A DNA stretch of 54,720 bases from Bergeyella zoohelcum ATCC 43767. GTDB lineage: Bacteria; Bacteroidota; Bacteroidia; Flavobacteriales; Weeksellaceae. The stretch's first letter is position 1; each line of letters begins with the position of its first letter. Below are positions 17,564 through 25,966 of the stretch, piece after piece. The position numbers were made by a program, and so were the translations under genes. The stretch covers positions 2,096,853 through 2,151,572 of the forward strand of contig NZ_JH932293.1 of assembly GCF_000301075.1 (NCBI RefSeq). The letters are read 5' to 3'. The notes beneath the pieces are model-generated. The model ran no database searches and had not been told where the DNA came from. It worked only from the letters and a program-made list of their open reading frames with translations.

Positions 17564-17571
17564 CAAAGTTA
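17564..17571 (-). promoter_or_regulatory. Candidate -7 element upstream of the glucosaminidase operon
   Basis: TAACTTTG on the minus strand matches TAnnTTTG about 115 bases upstream of the gene. The -33 match is poor. The stretch 17447-17787 lies between divergent genes and must also hold the citrate synthase promoter. For that gene I see only near-matches (TATTTTCG and TAAATTTC at about 17755-17770). I see nothing else in this stretch. Confidence 0.35.
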
Positions 17572-17787
17572 ATATTTTTTTTTACATTGAAAATTTCCCC
17601 CTAAAACACAGGGTTCCATCCTTACCCATAACACTCAGGAAGATACACTTTATTTTACATGCTGTTCCCCTAAATTCCTTAACTACTCCTACCTCGCTCT
17701 ATCATAAATAAAATTAACAAAGATTTACTATTCTATAATTTTAATATGAAATAATATTTTCGTAAATTTCGCCAAAATTTTACAAGA

Positions 17788-19074
17788 ATGGCAGATAACA
17801 AAGTAGTCCTAAATTATGACGGACAATCTTTTGAGTACCCAATCATAGATAGTAACTTGGGAGACAGAGCAATAGACATTTCAAAATTAAGAGACCAAAC
17901 GGGACTCATCACTTTAGACCTCGGTTATAAAAACACGGGAGCTACAGTGAGCGAAATCACTTACCTCGATGGAGATAAAGGAGAACTTTTCTATCGTGGC
18001 TATCCAATAGAACAAATTGCTGAAAAATCTAATTTTACTGAAGTAATGTACCTTCTTCTTCACGGAGAACTTCCTACACAAGAGGAGTACACACAATTTG
18101 AAACCAATATAAAAAAGTACAACTACATCGCTGATGAGATGAAAAAAATCTTGGATGCTTTCCCAAGATCTGCTCACCCTATGGGCGTACTTTCTTCACT
18201 CACTTCTTCCCTTACAGCGTTCAATCCTAAATCTGTAGATGTTTCTTCTAAAGAAGATTTAGACCACTCTGCAGAGCTTTTAATTGCTAAATTCGCACAC
18301 TTATGTGCTTGGACTTACAGAAAAACACAAGGGTTACCTGTAAATCATGGGGATAATAAGCTGAACTATGTAGAAAATTTCTACAGAATGACTTTCCGCA
18401 ATCCTTACGAAGAATTTGAAATAGACCCTGTAGTGGTAGATGCATTAGACAAGCTCCTCATTCTCCACGCAGACCATGAACAAAACTGTTCTACTTCCAC
18501 AGTAAGAATGGTAGGTTCTGCACACACCGGACTTTTCGCTTCTATTTCAGCAGGAGTTTCTGCACTTTGGGGACCACTTCACGGTGGAGCGAACCAAGCT
18601 GTAATAGAGATGCTGGAAATGATAGAGGCCGATGGCGGAAATGTGGAAAAATATGTAGAAAAAGCAAAAAGCAAGGAGGACAGCTTCAGACTAATGGGCT
18701 TCGGGCATAGAGTGTATAAAAATTTTGACCCTAGAGCAAAAATCATTAAGAAAGCGGCAGATGATATCCTTAATAAATTAGGCATCCATGACAAAGCATT
18801 GGATATCGCGATGCAACTAGAAAAAGTAGCCCTAGAAGATGACTACTTCGTAAGCAAGAAGCTCTATCCGAATGTAGATTTCTATTCTGGAATCATTTAC
18901 AGAGCGTTAGGTATTCCTACTGAGATGTTTACTGTAATGTTTGCCCTCGGAAGACTCCCAGGGTGGATTGCTCAGTGGAAAGAGATGCGTCTCAAAGGAG
19001 ACCCTATCGGAAGACCACGCCAAGTATATAAAGGAGCAAAAGCAAGAGATTATGTTCCAATGAATGAGAGATAA
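17788..19074 (+). CDS. gltA: Citrate synthase (type II)
   Basis: Condenses acetyl-CoA and oxaloacetate at the entry of the TCA cycle. The 428-aa protein shows the hexameric type II layout with an N-terminal beta domain (VLNYDGQSFEYPII) and catalytic regions ILHADHEQNCSTSTVR, GPLHGGANQAVIEM and MGFGHRVYKNFDPRA (His and Asp catalytic residues). It stands alone with its own strong terminator. Assignment is firm. Confidence 0.97.
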   Translation: MADNKVVLNYDGQSFEYPIIDSNLGDRAIDISKLRDQTGLITLDLGYKNTGATVSEITYLDGDKGELFYRGYPIEQIAEKSNFTEVMYLLLHGELPTQEEYTQFETNIKKYNYIADEMKKILDAFPRSAHPMGVLSSLTSSLTAFNPKSVDVSSKEDLDHSAELLIAKFAHLCAWTYRKTQGLPVNHGDNKLNYVENFYRMTFRNPYEEFEIDPVVVDALDKLLILHADHEQNCSTSTVRMVGSAHTGLFASISAGVSALWGPLHGGANQAVIEMLEMIEADGGNVEKYVEKAKSKEDSFRLMGFGHRVYKNFDPRAKIIKKAADDILNKLGIHDKALDIAMQLEKVALEDDYFVSKKLYPNVDFYSGIIYRALGIPTEMFTVMFALGRLPGWIAQWKEMRLKGDPIGRPRQVYKGAKARDYVPMNER

Positions 19075-19093
19075 CATCCAATGATAATAAAGG

Positions 19094-19125
19094 AAATCCA
19101 CCTAAAGATTTAGGTGGATTTTTTA
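19094..19125 (+). terminator. Intrinsic terminator of citrate synthase
   Basis: A perfect 13-bp stem, AAATCCACCTAAA (19094-19106) with TTTAGGTGGATTT (19109-19121), has a 2-base nominal loop and is followed by a T run. It begins about 20 bp after the gltA stop codon. It also insulates the downstream transposase gene from read-through. Confidence 0.92.
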
Positions 19126-19187
19126 TTAGACAATATAACAAAAAATGGTGCTTAAAAACCTTGTAAAGCATTGTCTTTTATAGACTT

Positions 19188-19227
19188 ATAAGAGTTATAA
19201 TGAAAGTGGTTTCATTATAACTCTTAT
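19188..19227 (+). promoter_or_regulatory. Perfect 18-bp hairpin just before the transposase start codon
   Basis: ATAAGAGTTATAATGAAA (19188-19205) pairs perfectly with 19210-19227 across the loop GTGG. The structure ends 3 bases before the transposase ATG and so covers the ribosome-binding region. In other IS families a hairpin here blocks translation of transcripts that read in from outside. That role is inferred by analogy. Confidence 0.75.
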
Positions 19228-19230
19228 TTT

Positions 19231-20205
19231 ATGTCCAAAACGAATAAAAAATGTCCAGTTTGTGATTCTAATCACATCATCAAAAAAGGAAAAAGAAATG
19301 GAAAACAACGCTTTCAATGTGGAGATTGTCAGGCAAATTTTACGATTAAAAACATTGGTGTAAAAAGAAAAAATCAATTCATTTGGTTCAGAAAATGGAT
19401 AATGGAAAGGCAAGTCTATAAAACCCTTTCGAGGGATAGCTCAATGAGCCAATCTACCCTTCAAAACCTCTTTAAACATTACCTTTCACAAGTTCCTACC
19501 CTCAGCATCAAAAGCAAGACAAAGGTTCATCTCTTGATTGATGGCACCTACTTTTCCAATGGATTATGCCTGATACTCTACTACGATTATGACATTCGAT
19601 ATGTGCAACTTTACCGCCAAACCAACAAGGAAAAACTTCGTGATATAAAGCAAGATTTGGAAAACTTAAAGAAGCTGAATGTGGCAGTTTACAGTGTAAC
19701 CTGCGATGGGCATAAATCTATTTTAGGAGCGGTAAAAAAGGTGTTTCCAGAGGTGATTATCCAAAGATGTTTAGTGCATATTAAACGACAGATTAAGAAC
19801 TATTTAAGTGGTAGCCCAAAACATTTTATTAGCCAACAGCTTTTGTGTTTATCCAAAGAAATTACGCATCTAAAAACCAATGAACAGGCTAACGATTGGG
19901 TAAATAGATTTTACCAGTGGTATGTTGAAAATCAATATTTTATAGAAGAAAAATCAATGAATGAAGAATCTGGATTTCAGTGGTTTAAACATAAAAATCT
20001 ACACTTAGCTACTTATCATATTATCAATGCCTTACCCAATATGTTTGCATATCTGAAAGATAGTGAAATCCCTTATACTACCAATCGTTTAGAAGCCTAT
20101 TTTACGCATTTGAAAGAGAAATTAACCTTGCATAGAGGACTTCGTTTTGAGGCTAAAAAGAACTTTATAAAATGGTATTTATATTTTAAAAATCAAGGGG
20201 GATAA
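19231..20205 (+). CDS. IS256-family-like transposase, zinc-ribbon variant
   Basis: 324-aa DDE-type transposase. A zinc ribbon opens the protein (CPVCDSNHIIKKGKRNGKQRF then CGDC), followed by a helix-turn-helix-like region (QVYKTLSRDSSMSQSTLQNLF). The catalytic core has LLIDGTYF (first Asp), VTCDGHKSI (second Asp) and the QRCLVHIKRQIKNYL signature of the IS256/MULE group. The likely catalytic Glu is in the NRLEAYFTHLKEKL region near the end. The frame is intact. It follows the gltA terminator and a hairpin that may limit its translation. Confidence 0.9.
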   Translation: MSKTNKKCPVCDSNHIIKKGKRNGKQRFQCGDCQANFTIKNIGVKRKNQFIWFRKWIMERQVYKTLSRDSSMSQSTLQNLFKHYLSQVPTLSIKSKTKVHLLIDGTYFSNGLCLILYYDYDIRYVQLYRQTNKEKLRDIKQDLENLKKLNVAVYSVTCDGHKSILGAVKKVFPEVIIQRCLVHIKRQIKNYLSGSPKHFISQQLLCLSKEITHLKTNEQANDWVNRFYQWYVENQYFIEEKSMNEESGFQWFKHKNLHLATYHIINALPNMFAYLKDSEIPYTTNRLEAYFTHLKEKLTLHRGLRFEAKKNFIKWYLYFKNQGG

Positions 20206-20230
20206 GGTTTTTTTAGCCATAGGGTTCATC

Positions 20231-20404
20231 CGATAGTTTTAATAAAAAAGGGTGAGAAAAACTCACCCCTAAAACTATCGTTTTGAACATTGATTGTATT
20301 GCTGACAATGAACTATGTTCGTAACCTTCGTAAAAGCTATTCGCTTTTTCTCGCTTATTCCTCAGCAGAGCTTGTTTCCTCTTCCAATCAATGTGCGAAA
20401 TATA
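20231..20404 (-). ncRNA. Candidate structured small RNA with intrinsic terminator
   Basis: Nested and adjacent stems lie within about 110 bases: ACATTGATTG (20287-20296) with 20385-20394, TGCTGA (20300-20305) with TCAGCA (20362-20367), GAAC-tat-GTTC (20310-20320) and AAAAGC-tattc-GCTTTT (20332-20348). On the minus strand the run ends in a terminator, GGGTGAG-ttttt-CTCACCC followed by TTTTTT (20268 down to about 20244), enclosed by a longer stem CGATAGTTTT/AAAACTATCG (20231-20240/20271-20280). A near-consensus -7 (TATATTTC, 20397-20404) would put the RNA start at the first stem. I cannot name the RNA. A 3'-UTR of ruvB is the main alternative. Confidence 0.5.
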
Positions 20405-20485
20405 AGCATTTTTTATCAATTATAAAAGTACCATTTTTTACCACATTGCCTTTTATTATATTCAATTTCAGTTTTTCTATTTTAC

Positions 20486-21514
20486 TCAAAACAACGCTCC
20501 TAAGCCACTTTCATTTCTTGGAGAAAGTCCCAGATGCTTATATGCCTTTTCGGTAACCTCTCTTCCTCTTGGTGTACGAATAATGAAACCTTCTTGGATA
20601 AGAAAAGGCTCATATACCTCCTCTAGCGTTTCAGGATTCTCACCAATGGAAGTTGCCAATGCGGATATTCCCACAGGTTTTCCTTTGAAATTTTCTATCA
20701 TCACCCGCATGATTTTATTATCCATATCATCTAAACCAAACTCATCTACATTCAGCGAGTTGAGAGCAAATTGAGCAATATTGATTTCTATTTCGCCATT
20801 CCCTTTGATTTCAGCAAAGTCTCTCACTCTACGGAGAAGTGCATTGGCTATCCTCGGTGTTCCTCTACTTCTTCGGGCAATTTCTATCGCAGCATCTTCA
20901 TAAATAGGTACGCCTAGCACCCTTGCACTTCGCTGAATAATGGTAGAAAGAAGTTCTATATTATAATATTCTAATCGGCATTGGATACCAAACCTCGCCA
21001 GCATAGGTTTAGTAAGCATACCGCTTCGGGTAGTAGCCCCGATGAGTGTAAAAGGGTTAAGCCCTATTTGTACCGAACGGGCATTCGGTCCTGTTTCCAG
21101 CATGATATCAATCTTATAATCTTCCATGGCAGAATACAAATACTCTTCTACCACAGGCGATAGGCGATGAATCTCATCTATGAAAAGTACATCATTCTCC
21201 TCTAAATTGGTAAGCAATCCTGCTAATGCACCTGGTTTATCCAGCACTGGACCCGATGTAATTTTACAATTAACCCCTAACTCATTGGCAATGATATTCG
21301 CCAAAGTGGTTTTTCCTAACCCTGGAGGTCCATGAAGCAAGGTATGGTCTAAAGCGGCTCCTCTGTTTTTAGCAGCCGCAACAAATACCTCCAGATTATC
21401 CATAGTTTTTCTTTGTCCTGCAAAATCATCAAAACTTTGGGGACGAATTTTTTCCTCTTGCAAAAGCTCTTCGCGAGTATAATTGGCTTTATCGGGATGT
21501 AAAAAATCTGGCAT
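20486..21514 (-). CDS. ruvB: Holliday junction branch-migration helicase RuvB
   Basis: AAA+ motor of the RuvAB complex in recombination and repair. Walker A is GPPGLGKTT, Walker B is LFIDEIH, and TTRSGML marks sensor 1. The C-terminal winged-helix domain ends with [20 protein letters not shown]. At 342 aa it is standard. It starts 39 bp after pyk on the same strand, so it probably belongs to the acpP-to-ruvB transcript. Confidence 0.97.
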   Translation of the reverse strand: MPDFLHPDKANYTREELLQEEKIRPQSFDDFAGQRKTMDNLEVFVAAAKNRGAALDHTLLHGPPGLGKTTLANIIANELGVNCKITSGPVLDKPGALAGLLTNLEENDVLFIDEIHRLSPVVEEYLYSAMEDYKIDIMLETGPNARSVQIGLNPFTLIGATTRSGMLTKPMLARFGIQCRLEYYNIELLSTIIQRSARVLGVPIYEDAAIEIARRSRGTPRIANALLRRVRDFAEIKGNGEIEINIAQFALNSLNVDEFGLDDMDNKIMRVMIENFKGKPVGISALATSIGENPETLEEVYEPFLIQEGFIIRTPRGREVTEKAYKHLGLSPRNESGLGALF

Positions 21515-21553
21515 AATCGGCTTTAACTTTTAGTCATTGGAAGGGCATTCTTT

Positions 21554-22999
21554 TTAAACATTGGATAGCCTCAATGTATTGGTTTTCCCATGCACCCCTG
21601 CAGGAGTAGCATTCAGATTAATCACAAAGTCACCATCTCCTACGAAACCTAAATCTTTCACTATTTTATTCACTTGAACAATCGTTTCATCGGTAGAAGT
21701 CTCATTATCATAATGATAAGCTCTCACCCCCCAAAGAAGATTCAGCATGGTTACTACTCTTGGATTACTACAGAATACCAAGATGTGTGTATTGGGACGG
21801 TGAGCTGAAATTTCAAATGCCGTATATCCTGAATTGGTAAGCGTTACGATGGCTCTGGAAGGAGTGGTTTTAGCAATTCTTACCGCCGCAAGACAAAGCC
21901 TTTTGGTAATAAATCTTTCATCAATGTCTAGAAAATGCTTTTCTATAGGAGCATTTCTCAGTTTATAGTAGTGGCTGGTTTCTATATTTTTCACTATTTT
22001 AGCCATATTCTGGATCACCTCCACAGGATATTTACCCACAGAAGTTTCGCCAGAAAGCATCACTGCATCTGCTCCATCCAATACCGAATTGGCTACATCA
22101 TTTACCTCTGCACGAGTAGGTGTAAGGCTATTAATCATGGTTTCCATCATTTGGGTAGCAATGATGACAGGTTTAGAATAATCTCTTGCCTTTCTCACCA
22201 AAGTTTTTTGGATGGCAGGAACTTCTTCCATAGGAATTTCCACCCCTAAATCCCCTCGTGCCACCATTAACCCTTGGCATTCAGCTAATATTTCATCAAT
22301 ATTTTCTACTCCTTCTGGTTTTTCTATTTTAGCAATGATAGGAACTCTATATTCCGTCTTAGATTCTTTTTCTATTAAGTTTTTGAGGTCTCTGATATCC
22401 TGAGCATGACGCACAAAAGAAAGTGCAATCCAATCAAAATCCAGTTCCAACATAAACTTCACATCTTCAATATCTTTTTCTGTCAATGCAGGAAGAGAAA
22501 CATTGGTATTGGGGAGATTCACCCCTTTTTTAGAACTGAGAGGTCCTCCTTGAACCGTCATAGCTTCTACAGTATCATAACCATTAGTCGCAGTTACTTG
22601 GAGCACCAGCTTACCATCATCTATCAATATATTTTCGCCTACTTTTACATCTTTAGGGAAGTTTTTATAGGTCATATATACCTTGGTACTGTCTCCTTCC
22701 ACATTTTCGTTCGTAAAGGTAAGCACATCACCAGGATGGAGATAAGCCCCCTCTTTCACCACACCTATTCTTAGTTTTGGACCTTGTAAATCCCCTAGAA
22801 TACCTACAGAAGTACCTAACTCCTCATTAATTTCTCTGATGATTTTTACATTGTTTTTTATTATCGCATAATCTGCATGAGAAAAATTAATTCTAAAGAT
22901 ATTGGTTCCTGCCAAGACCATTTCCTTCATAATTTCTTTGGTAGAGGTAGAGGGTCCTAAAGTGGCAATTATTTTTGTTTTTTTAAGTGTCTTATTCAT
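21554..22999 (-). CDS. pyk: Pyruvate kinase
   Basis: Last enzyme of glycolysis: phosphoenolpyruvate plus ADP to pyruvate plus ATP. The N-terminus is KTKIIATLGPSTS. The active-site segment is IIAKIEKPEGVENIDEI, followed by MVARGDLGVEIP, and the GETSVGKYP loop is present. The C-terminal domain ends TNTLRLSNV. The length of 481 aa is normal. Its start overlaps the end of the upstream small gene by 8 bases. Confidence 0.97.
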   Translation of the reverse strand: MNKTLKKTKIIATLGPSTSTKEIMKEMVLAGTNIFRINFSHADYAIIKNNVKIIREINEELGTSVGILGDLQGPKLRIGVVKEGAYLHPGDVLTFTNENVEGDSTKVYMTYKNFPKDVKVGENILIDDGKLVLQVTATNGYDTVEAMTVQGGPLSSKKGVNLPNTNVSLPALTEKDIEDVKFMLELDFDWIALSFVRHAQDIRDLKNLIEKESKTEYRVPIIAKIEKPEGVENIDEILAECQGLMVARGDLGVEIPMEEVPAIQKTLVRKARDYSKPVIIATQMMETMINSLTPTRAEVNDVANSVLDGADAVMLSGETSVGKYPVEVIQNMAKIVKNIETSHYYKLRNAPIEKHFLDIDERFITKRLCLAAVRIAKTTPSRAIVTLTNSGYTAFEISAHRPNTHILVFCSNPRVVTMLNLLWGVRAYHYDNETSTDETIVQVNKIVKDLGFVGDGDFVINLNATPAGVHGKTNTLRLSNV

Positions 23000-23465
23000 A
23001 ATAAAATAAAGTATTATATAATTCTTCGCCTTGGTGTATAGATAGTTCTTTAATGGCGAAAGTACTATTTTCAGGGAACAAAATTACTGAAAAACTGGGA
23101 CAAAAATCAGTAGTTTTAATAATGAACTCTACTTCTTGATAGTTATTTAATAGAAATTTAACTTCCTGTTCATCTATAAAGAACTCTGTAATAGGATGTA
23201 TCTGTTCAGAAGCAATGGAACGATTAGATATAATATAAAACCCCGTTTTATGCTCTACACTACATGCATAATATACCGCAAAGGTATAAGAATAATACTG
23301 ACCATGAAGAACAAGGTCATCTACTCTAGAAAACTGAAATGAATTAAGCTGATTAACTTTATAAAAGAACTCATAGTCTGGAAGTTTTTTCACCAAACTT
23401 AATAAACCTATAGAAATCGGTTCCGCTTCATGCTCATCGAACTGAAGGATTAGGGGTTCTTTCAT
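22992..23465 (-). CDS. Small conserved protein between rnc and pyk (IPExxxVDY-like)
   Basis: 157-aa soluble protein without signal peptide or membrane segment. I recognise no catalytic motif. In flavobacteria the slot between rnc and pyk commonly holds a small protein called the IPExxxVDY family. Length, position and features such as LPDYEFFYKVNQLN and KTGFYIISNRS fit, but the eponymous motif itself is not evident. Its start lies inside the end of rnc (32-base overlap) and its end overlaps pyk by 8 bases, so it is translationally coupled to both. Confidence 0.65.
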   Translation of the reverse strand: MKEPLILQFDEHEAEPISIGLLSLVKKLPDYEFFYKVNQLNSFQFSRVDDLVLHGQYYSYTFAVYYACSVEHKTGFYIISNRSIASEQIHPITEFFIDEQEVKFLLNNYQEVEFIIKTTDFCPSFSVILFPENSTFAIKELSIHQGEELYNTLFYYE

Positions 23466-24213
23466 CTATTTTAATCTTTTTATTCAGTCCATAGAAAGCT
23501 CTTTGAGCCGCTTTTTCTTCTGCTTTTTTCTTAGAACTGTCAGTAGCATTAGCTACTTTCTCACCATCAATCAGCACAAATGCCTTGAATGAGTTTATTT
23601 TACTATTGGGAAGAATTTCCTCTTGCGTTTCGTACTGTAAGATGTGCTTATGCTTTTGGCTCCATTCTAATAGAAGACCTTTATAACTGATGATTTTATG
23701 CTCTAGGGTAGCAATGGTTTCTGGGGGTAATAGTTTGGTAAGCACAATACTTTTACACATATCATACCCTTTGTCTAGATAGATTGCCCCTATGAGTGCC
23801 TCAAGTAGATTTCCATGGATATTTTCACCTAAGGCGTTTGCATTTTGATTAATGATTAATCGGGTAAGCTGGAGGTCTTCCCCCACTTTATTAAGATTTT
23901 TTCGGTTCACGATTTTGGATTTCATCTGCGTAAGAAACCCTTCGTTTTCTCTGGGATAGTGTTCATAGAGATAGCAAGAAATAATACTTCCCAGAATAGA
24001 ATCCCCTAAAAACTCTAATCTTTCATAGTTTTTTGCTCTGGATTTTTTCCCTGAATTCCGTAGAGAAAAAGCCTCTTTGTACCACTCTATTTGGGTAATA
24101 GGCACTCCCAAGATGACAGAGAGCTTCATTTCCAAAGGACTTTGGACTCGCGGAGTATTTTTATTTTTTTTTTGTAAAAGGAATATTCGGGATATGAAAC
24201 CTCCAAACTGCAT
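23434..24213 (-). CDS. rnc: Ribonuclease III
   Basis: Double-strand-specific endoribonuclease for rRNA processing. The nuclease signature NYERLEFLGDSILG is near residue 60, the second acidic cluster is NLLEALIGAIYLDKG, and the C-terminal double-stranded-RNA-binding domain covers about residues 175-245. I start at the Met of MQFGGFISRIF (24213), 8 bp after the fabF stop. The frame opens at 24261 but that would place 16 codons within fabF. acpP-fabF-rnc is a widespread order. Confidence 0.95.
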   Translation of the reverse strand: MQFGGFISRIFLLQKKNKNTPRVQSPLEMKLSVILGVPITQIEWYKEAFSLRNSGKKSRAKNYERLEFLGDSILGSIISCYLYEHYPRENEGFLTQMKSKIVNRKNLNKVGEDLQLTRLIINQNANALGENIHGNLLEALIGAIYLDKGYDMCKSIVLTKLLPPETIATLEHKIISYKGLLLEWSQKHKHILQYETQEEILPNSKINSFKAFVLIDGEKVANATDSSKKKAEEKAAQRAFYGLNKKIKIDERTPNPSVR

Positions 24214-24220
24214 GTTTTTC

Positions 24221-25465
24221 TTATATTTTTTTGAAAAGCACACATGCATTATGTCCTCCAAAACCGAAAGTATTGCTCATAGCTACTTTCACTTCTTTCT
24301 TCACCGCCTCATTAAAAGTGAAGTTAAGACGGCTGTCTATTTTTTCGTCATCGGTAAAGTGGTTAATGGTAGGTGGTACCACGCCGTGGATAATGGTTCC
24401 TAGTGCGGCTATGGCCTCTATCACCCCTGCTGCACCTAATAAATGTCCTGTCATAGACTTGGTAGAGTTAATCTGAATCTTATCCGCGTGTTCTCCCATG
24501 ATTTTAGAAATGGCATTAGATTCTGCAATATCTCCTAATGGTGTGGAAGTACCATGCATATTAATATGATCCACTTCATGAGCCTCTACCCCTGCATCTT
24601 CTAAACAATTTTTCATTACCATATACGCTCCCAAACCTTCAGGATGAGGTGCTGTCATATGATGTGCATCTGCACTCAGCCCACCTCCCTTCAGTTCCGC
24701 ATAAATAGTGGCACCTCTTTTTACGGCATGCTCATATTCTTCTAGAATAATACATCCAGCTCCTTCCCCTAATACGAAACCGTCTCTATCTTTATCAAAC
24801 GGTCTAGACGCGGTAGAAGGGTCTTCATTTCTAGTAGAGAGTGCCATCATGGCATTGAATCCCCCTACTCCACTGGCTGTTACAGCTGCTTCAGAACCTC
24901 CACAAACAATGACATTAGCCTTTCCTAGCTGGATAAGCATTTTAGCATCAATAAGTGCATTAGCAGATGACGCACACGCCGATACCGTAGTATAGTTAGG
25001 ACCATGGAAACCATATTCTATAGAAATGTGTCCTGGTGTGATATCCGCAATCATTTTAGGAATAAAGAAAGGATTAAATCTTGGGATGTCAGTATTCGCC
25101 CAGCCCAAAACTTCCGTTTCAAAGGTTTCTAGACCACCAATACCAGAACCCCAAATCACTCCTACCCTATCTTTATCTACATTACCCTCAATGATTCTAG
25201 AGTGAGCTACTGCTTCGCGGGCAGCTACAATACCAAGCTGACTATTACGATCTAATTTTTTAGATTCTTTTTTATCAAAATAATCTAAAGGATTAAAATC
25301 TTTTACTTCGCAAGCAAACTTGGTTTTAAAATTGCTGGCATCGAAAAGAGTTATAGGCGCAGCTCCGCTCACCCCTTTCACGAGGTTTTCCCAGTATTCG
25401 TTTGCATTTTTCCCAATAGGTGTAACAGCACCAAAACCAGTTACTACAACTCTCTTCAATTCCAT
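24221..25465 (-). CDS. fabF: 3-oxoacyl-ACP synthase II
   Basis: Elongating ketosynthase of fatty-acid synthesis. The catalytic Cys is in TVSACASSANAL, and the two His are in INMHGTSTPLGD and STKSMTGHLLGAAG. The C-terminal NTFGFGGHNACVLFKK motif is complete. At 414 aa it is standard. It lies 28 bp downstream of acpP, its substrate carrier. Confidence 0.97.
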   Translation of the reverse strand: MELKRVVVTGFGAVTPIGKNANEYWENLVKGVSGAAPITLFDASNFKTKFACEVKDFNPLDYFDKKESKKLDRNSQLGIVAAREAVAHSRIIEGNVDKDRVGVIWGSGIGGLETFETEVLGWANTDIPRFNPFFIPKMIADITPGHISIEYGFHGPNYTTVSACASSANALIDAKMLIQLGKANVIVCGGSEAAVTASGVGGFNAMMALSTRNEDPSTASRPFDKDRDGFVLGEGAGCIILEEYEHAVKRGATIYAELKGGGLSADAHHMTAPHPEGLGAYMVMKNCLEDAGVEAHEVDHINMHGTSTPLGDIAESNAISKIMGEHADKIQINSTKSMTGHLLGAAGVIEAIAALGTIIHGVVPPTINHFTDDEKIDSRLNFTFNEAVKKEVKVAMSNTFGFGGHNACVLFKKI

Positions 25466-25493
25466 AAATCTTAAGTTTTTTTTTAAAAAAAGA

Positions 25494-25733
25494 TTATTTG
25501 TTTACAACTTCTTCGATGTAAGCGATAGCGTGTCCTACAGTCGTAATTTTTTCTGCTTGATCATCTGGGATTTGAATATTAAATTCCTTTTCAAATTCCA
25601 TGATTAATTCTACAGTATCCAAAGAATCAGCTCCCAAATCGTTCGTGAAGCTCGCTTCCGCAGTTACTTCTGTTTCTTCTACATCTAGCTTATCAGCGAT
25701 GATAGCTTTTACTCTTGATGAAATGTCTGACAT
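25494..25733 (-). CDS. acpP: Acyl carrier protein
   Basis: 79-aa acidic four-helix carrier of fatty-acid synthesis. The phosphopantetheine attachment site is Ser37 in [16 protein letters not shown]. It is first in the acpP-fabF-rnc-(small gene)-pyk-ruvB run and has a good promoter directly upstream. Confidence 0.98.
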   Translation of the reverse strand: MSDISSRVKAIIADKLDVEETEVTAEASFTNDLGADSLDTVELIMEFEKEFNIQIPDDQAEKITTVGHAIAYIEEVVNK

Positions 25734-25764
25734 AACAATGTGTTTTTAAAATTTATTAGTAGTG

Positions 25765-25793
25765 CAAATATATAAAATTCTCATCATATCAAA
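25765..25793 (-). promoter_or_regulatory. Promoter of the acpP operon
   Basis: On the minus strand, TATATTTG (25765-25772) matches TAnnTTTG. A TTTG at 25790-25793 serves as -33 with 17 bases between. The predicted start gives a short leader of about 25 bases to acpP. Confidence 0.6.
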
Positions 25794-25966
25794 ACTAAAT
25801 ATTCATAGTTTCAGAAATGAATTTCACTTCCACAAGAGAACTTACCTTTTCACCTCCATACAATACCCTTAAAATCAATTTATTAAAATCAACAACTTTT
25901 CAAAACCCTTTATTCTTATTCCTTATAAAGCAGCTCTATTTCTAAGTTTTTTTAGTAAAAATGAGA

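Larger units (their letters stand above)
19148..20218 (+). mobile_element. IS element of the IS256-like zinc-ribbon type, ends tentative
   Basis: The element holds one transposase gene. Candidate ends are GGTGCTTAAAAACCTTGT at 19148-19165 and ATAAGGTTTTTTTAGCC at 20202-20218. Read inward they share GCT-(T/A)-AAAAA-CCTT-(G/A)-T, with a one-base length difference in the A run. The right end overlaps the transposase stop. No convincing target-site duplication is visible at these borders, so the boundaries are uncertain while the presence of an IS is secure. Confidence 0.6.

Noticed and set aside
20213-20419. 68-codon frame on the minus strand beside the IS
   Set aside because: It crosses the strong terminator and all stems of the candidate RNA, and the peptide has no known domain. 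A structured RNA explains the region better.
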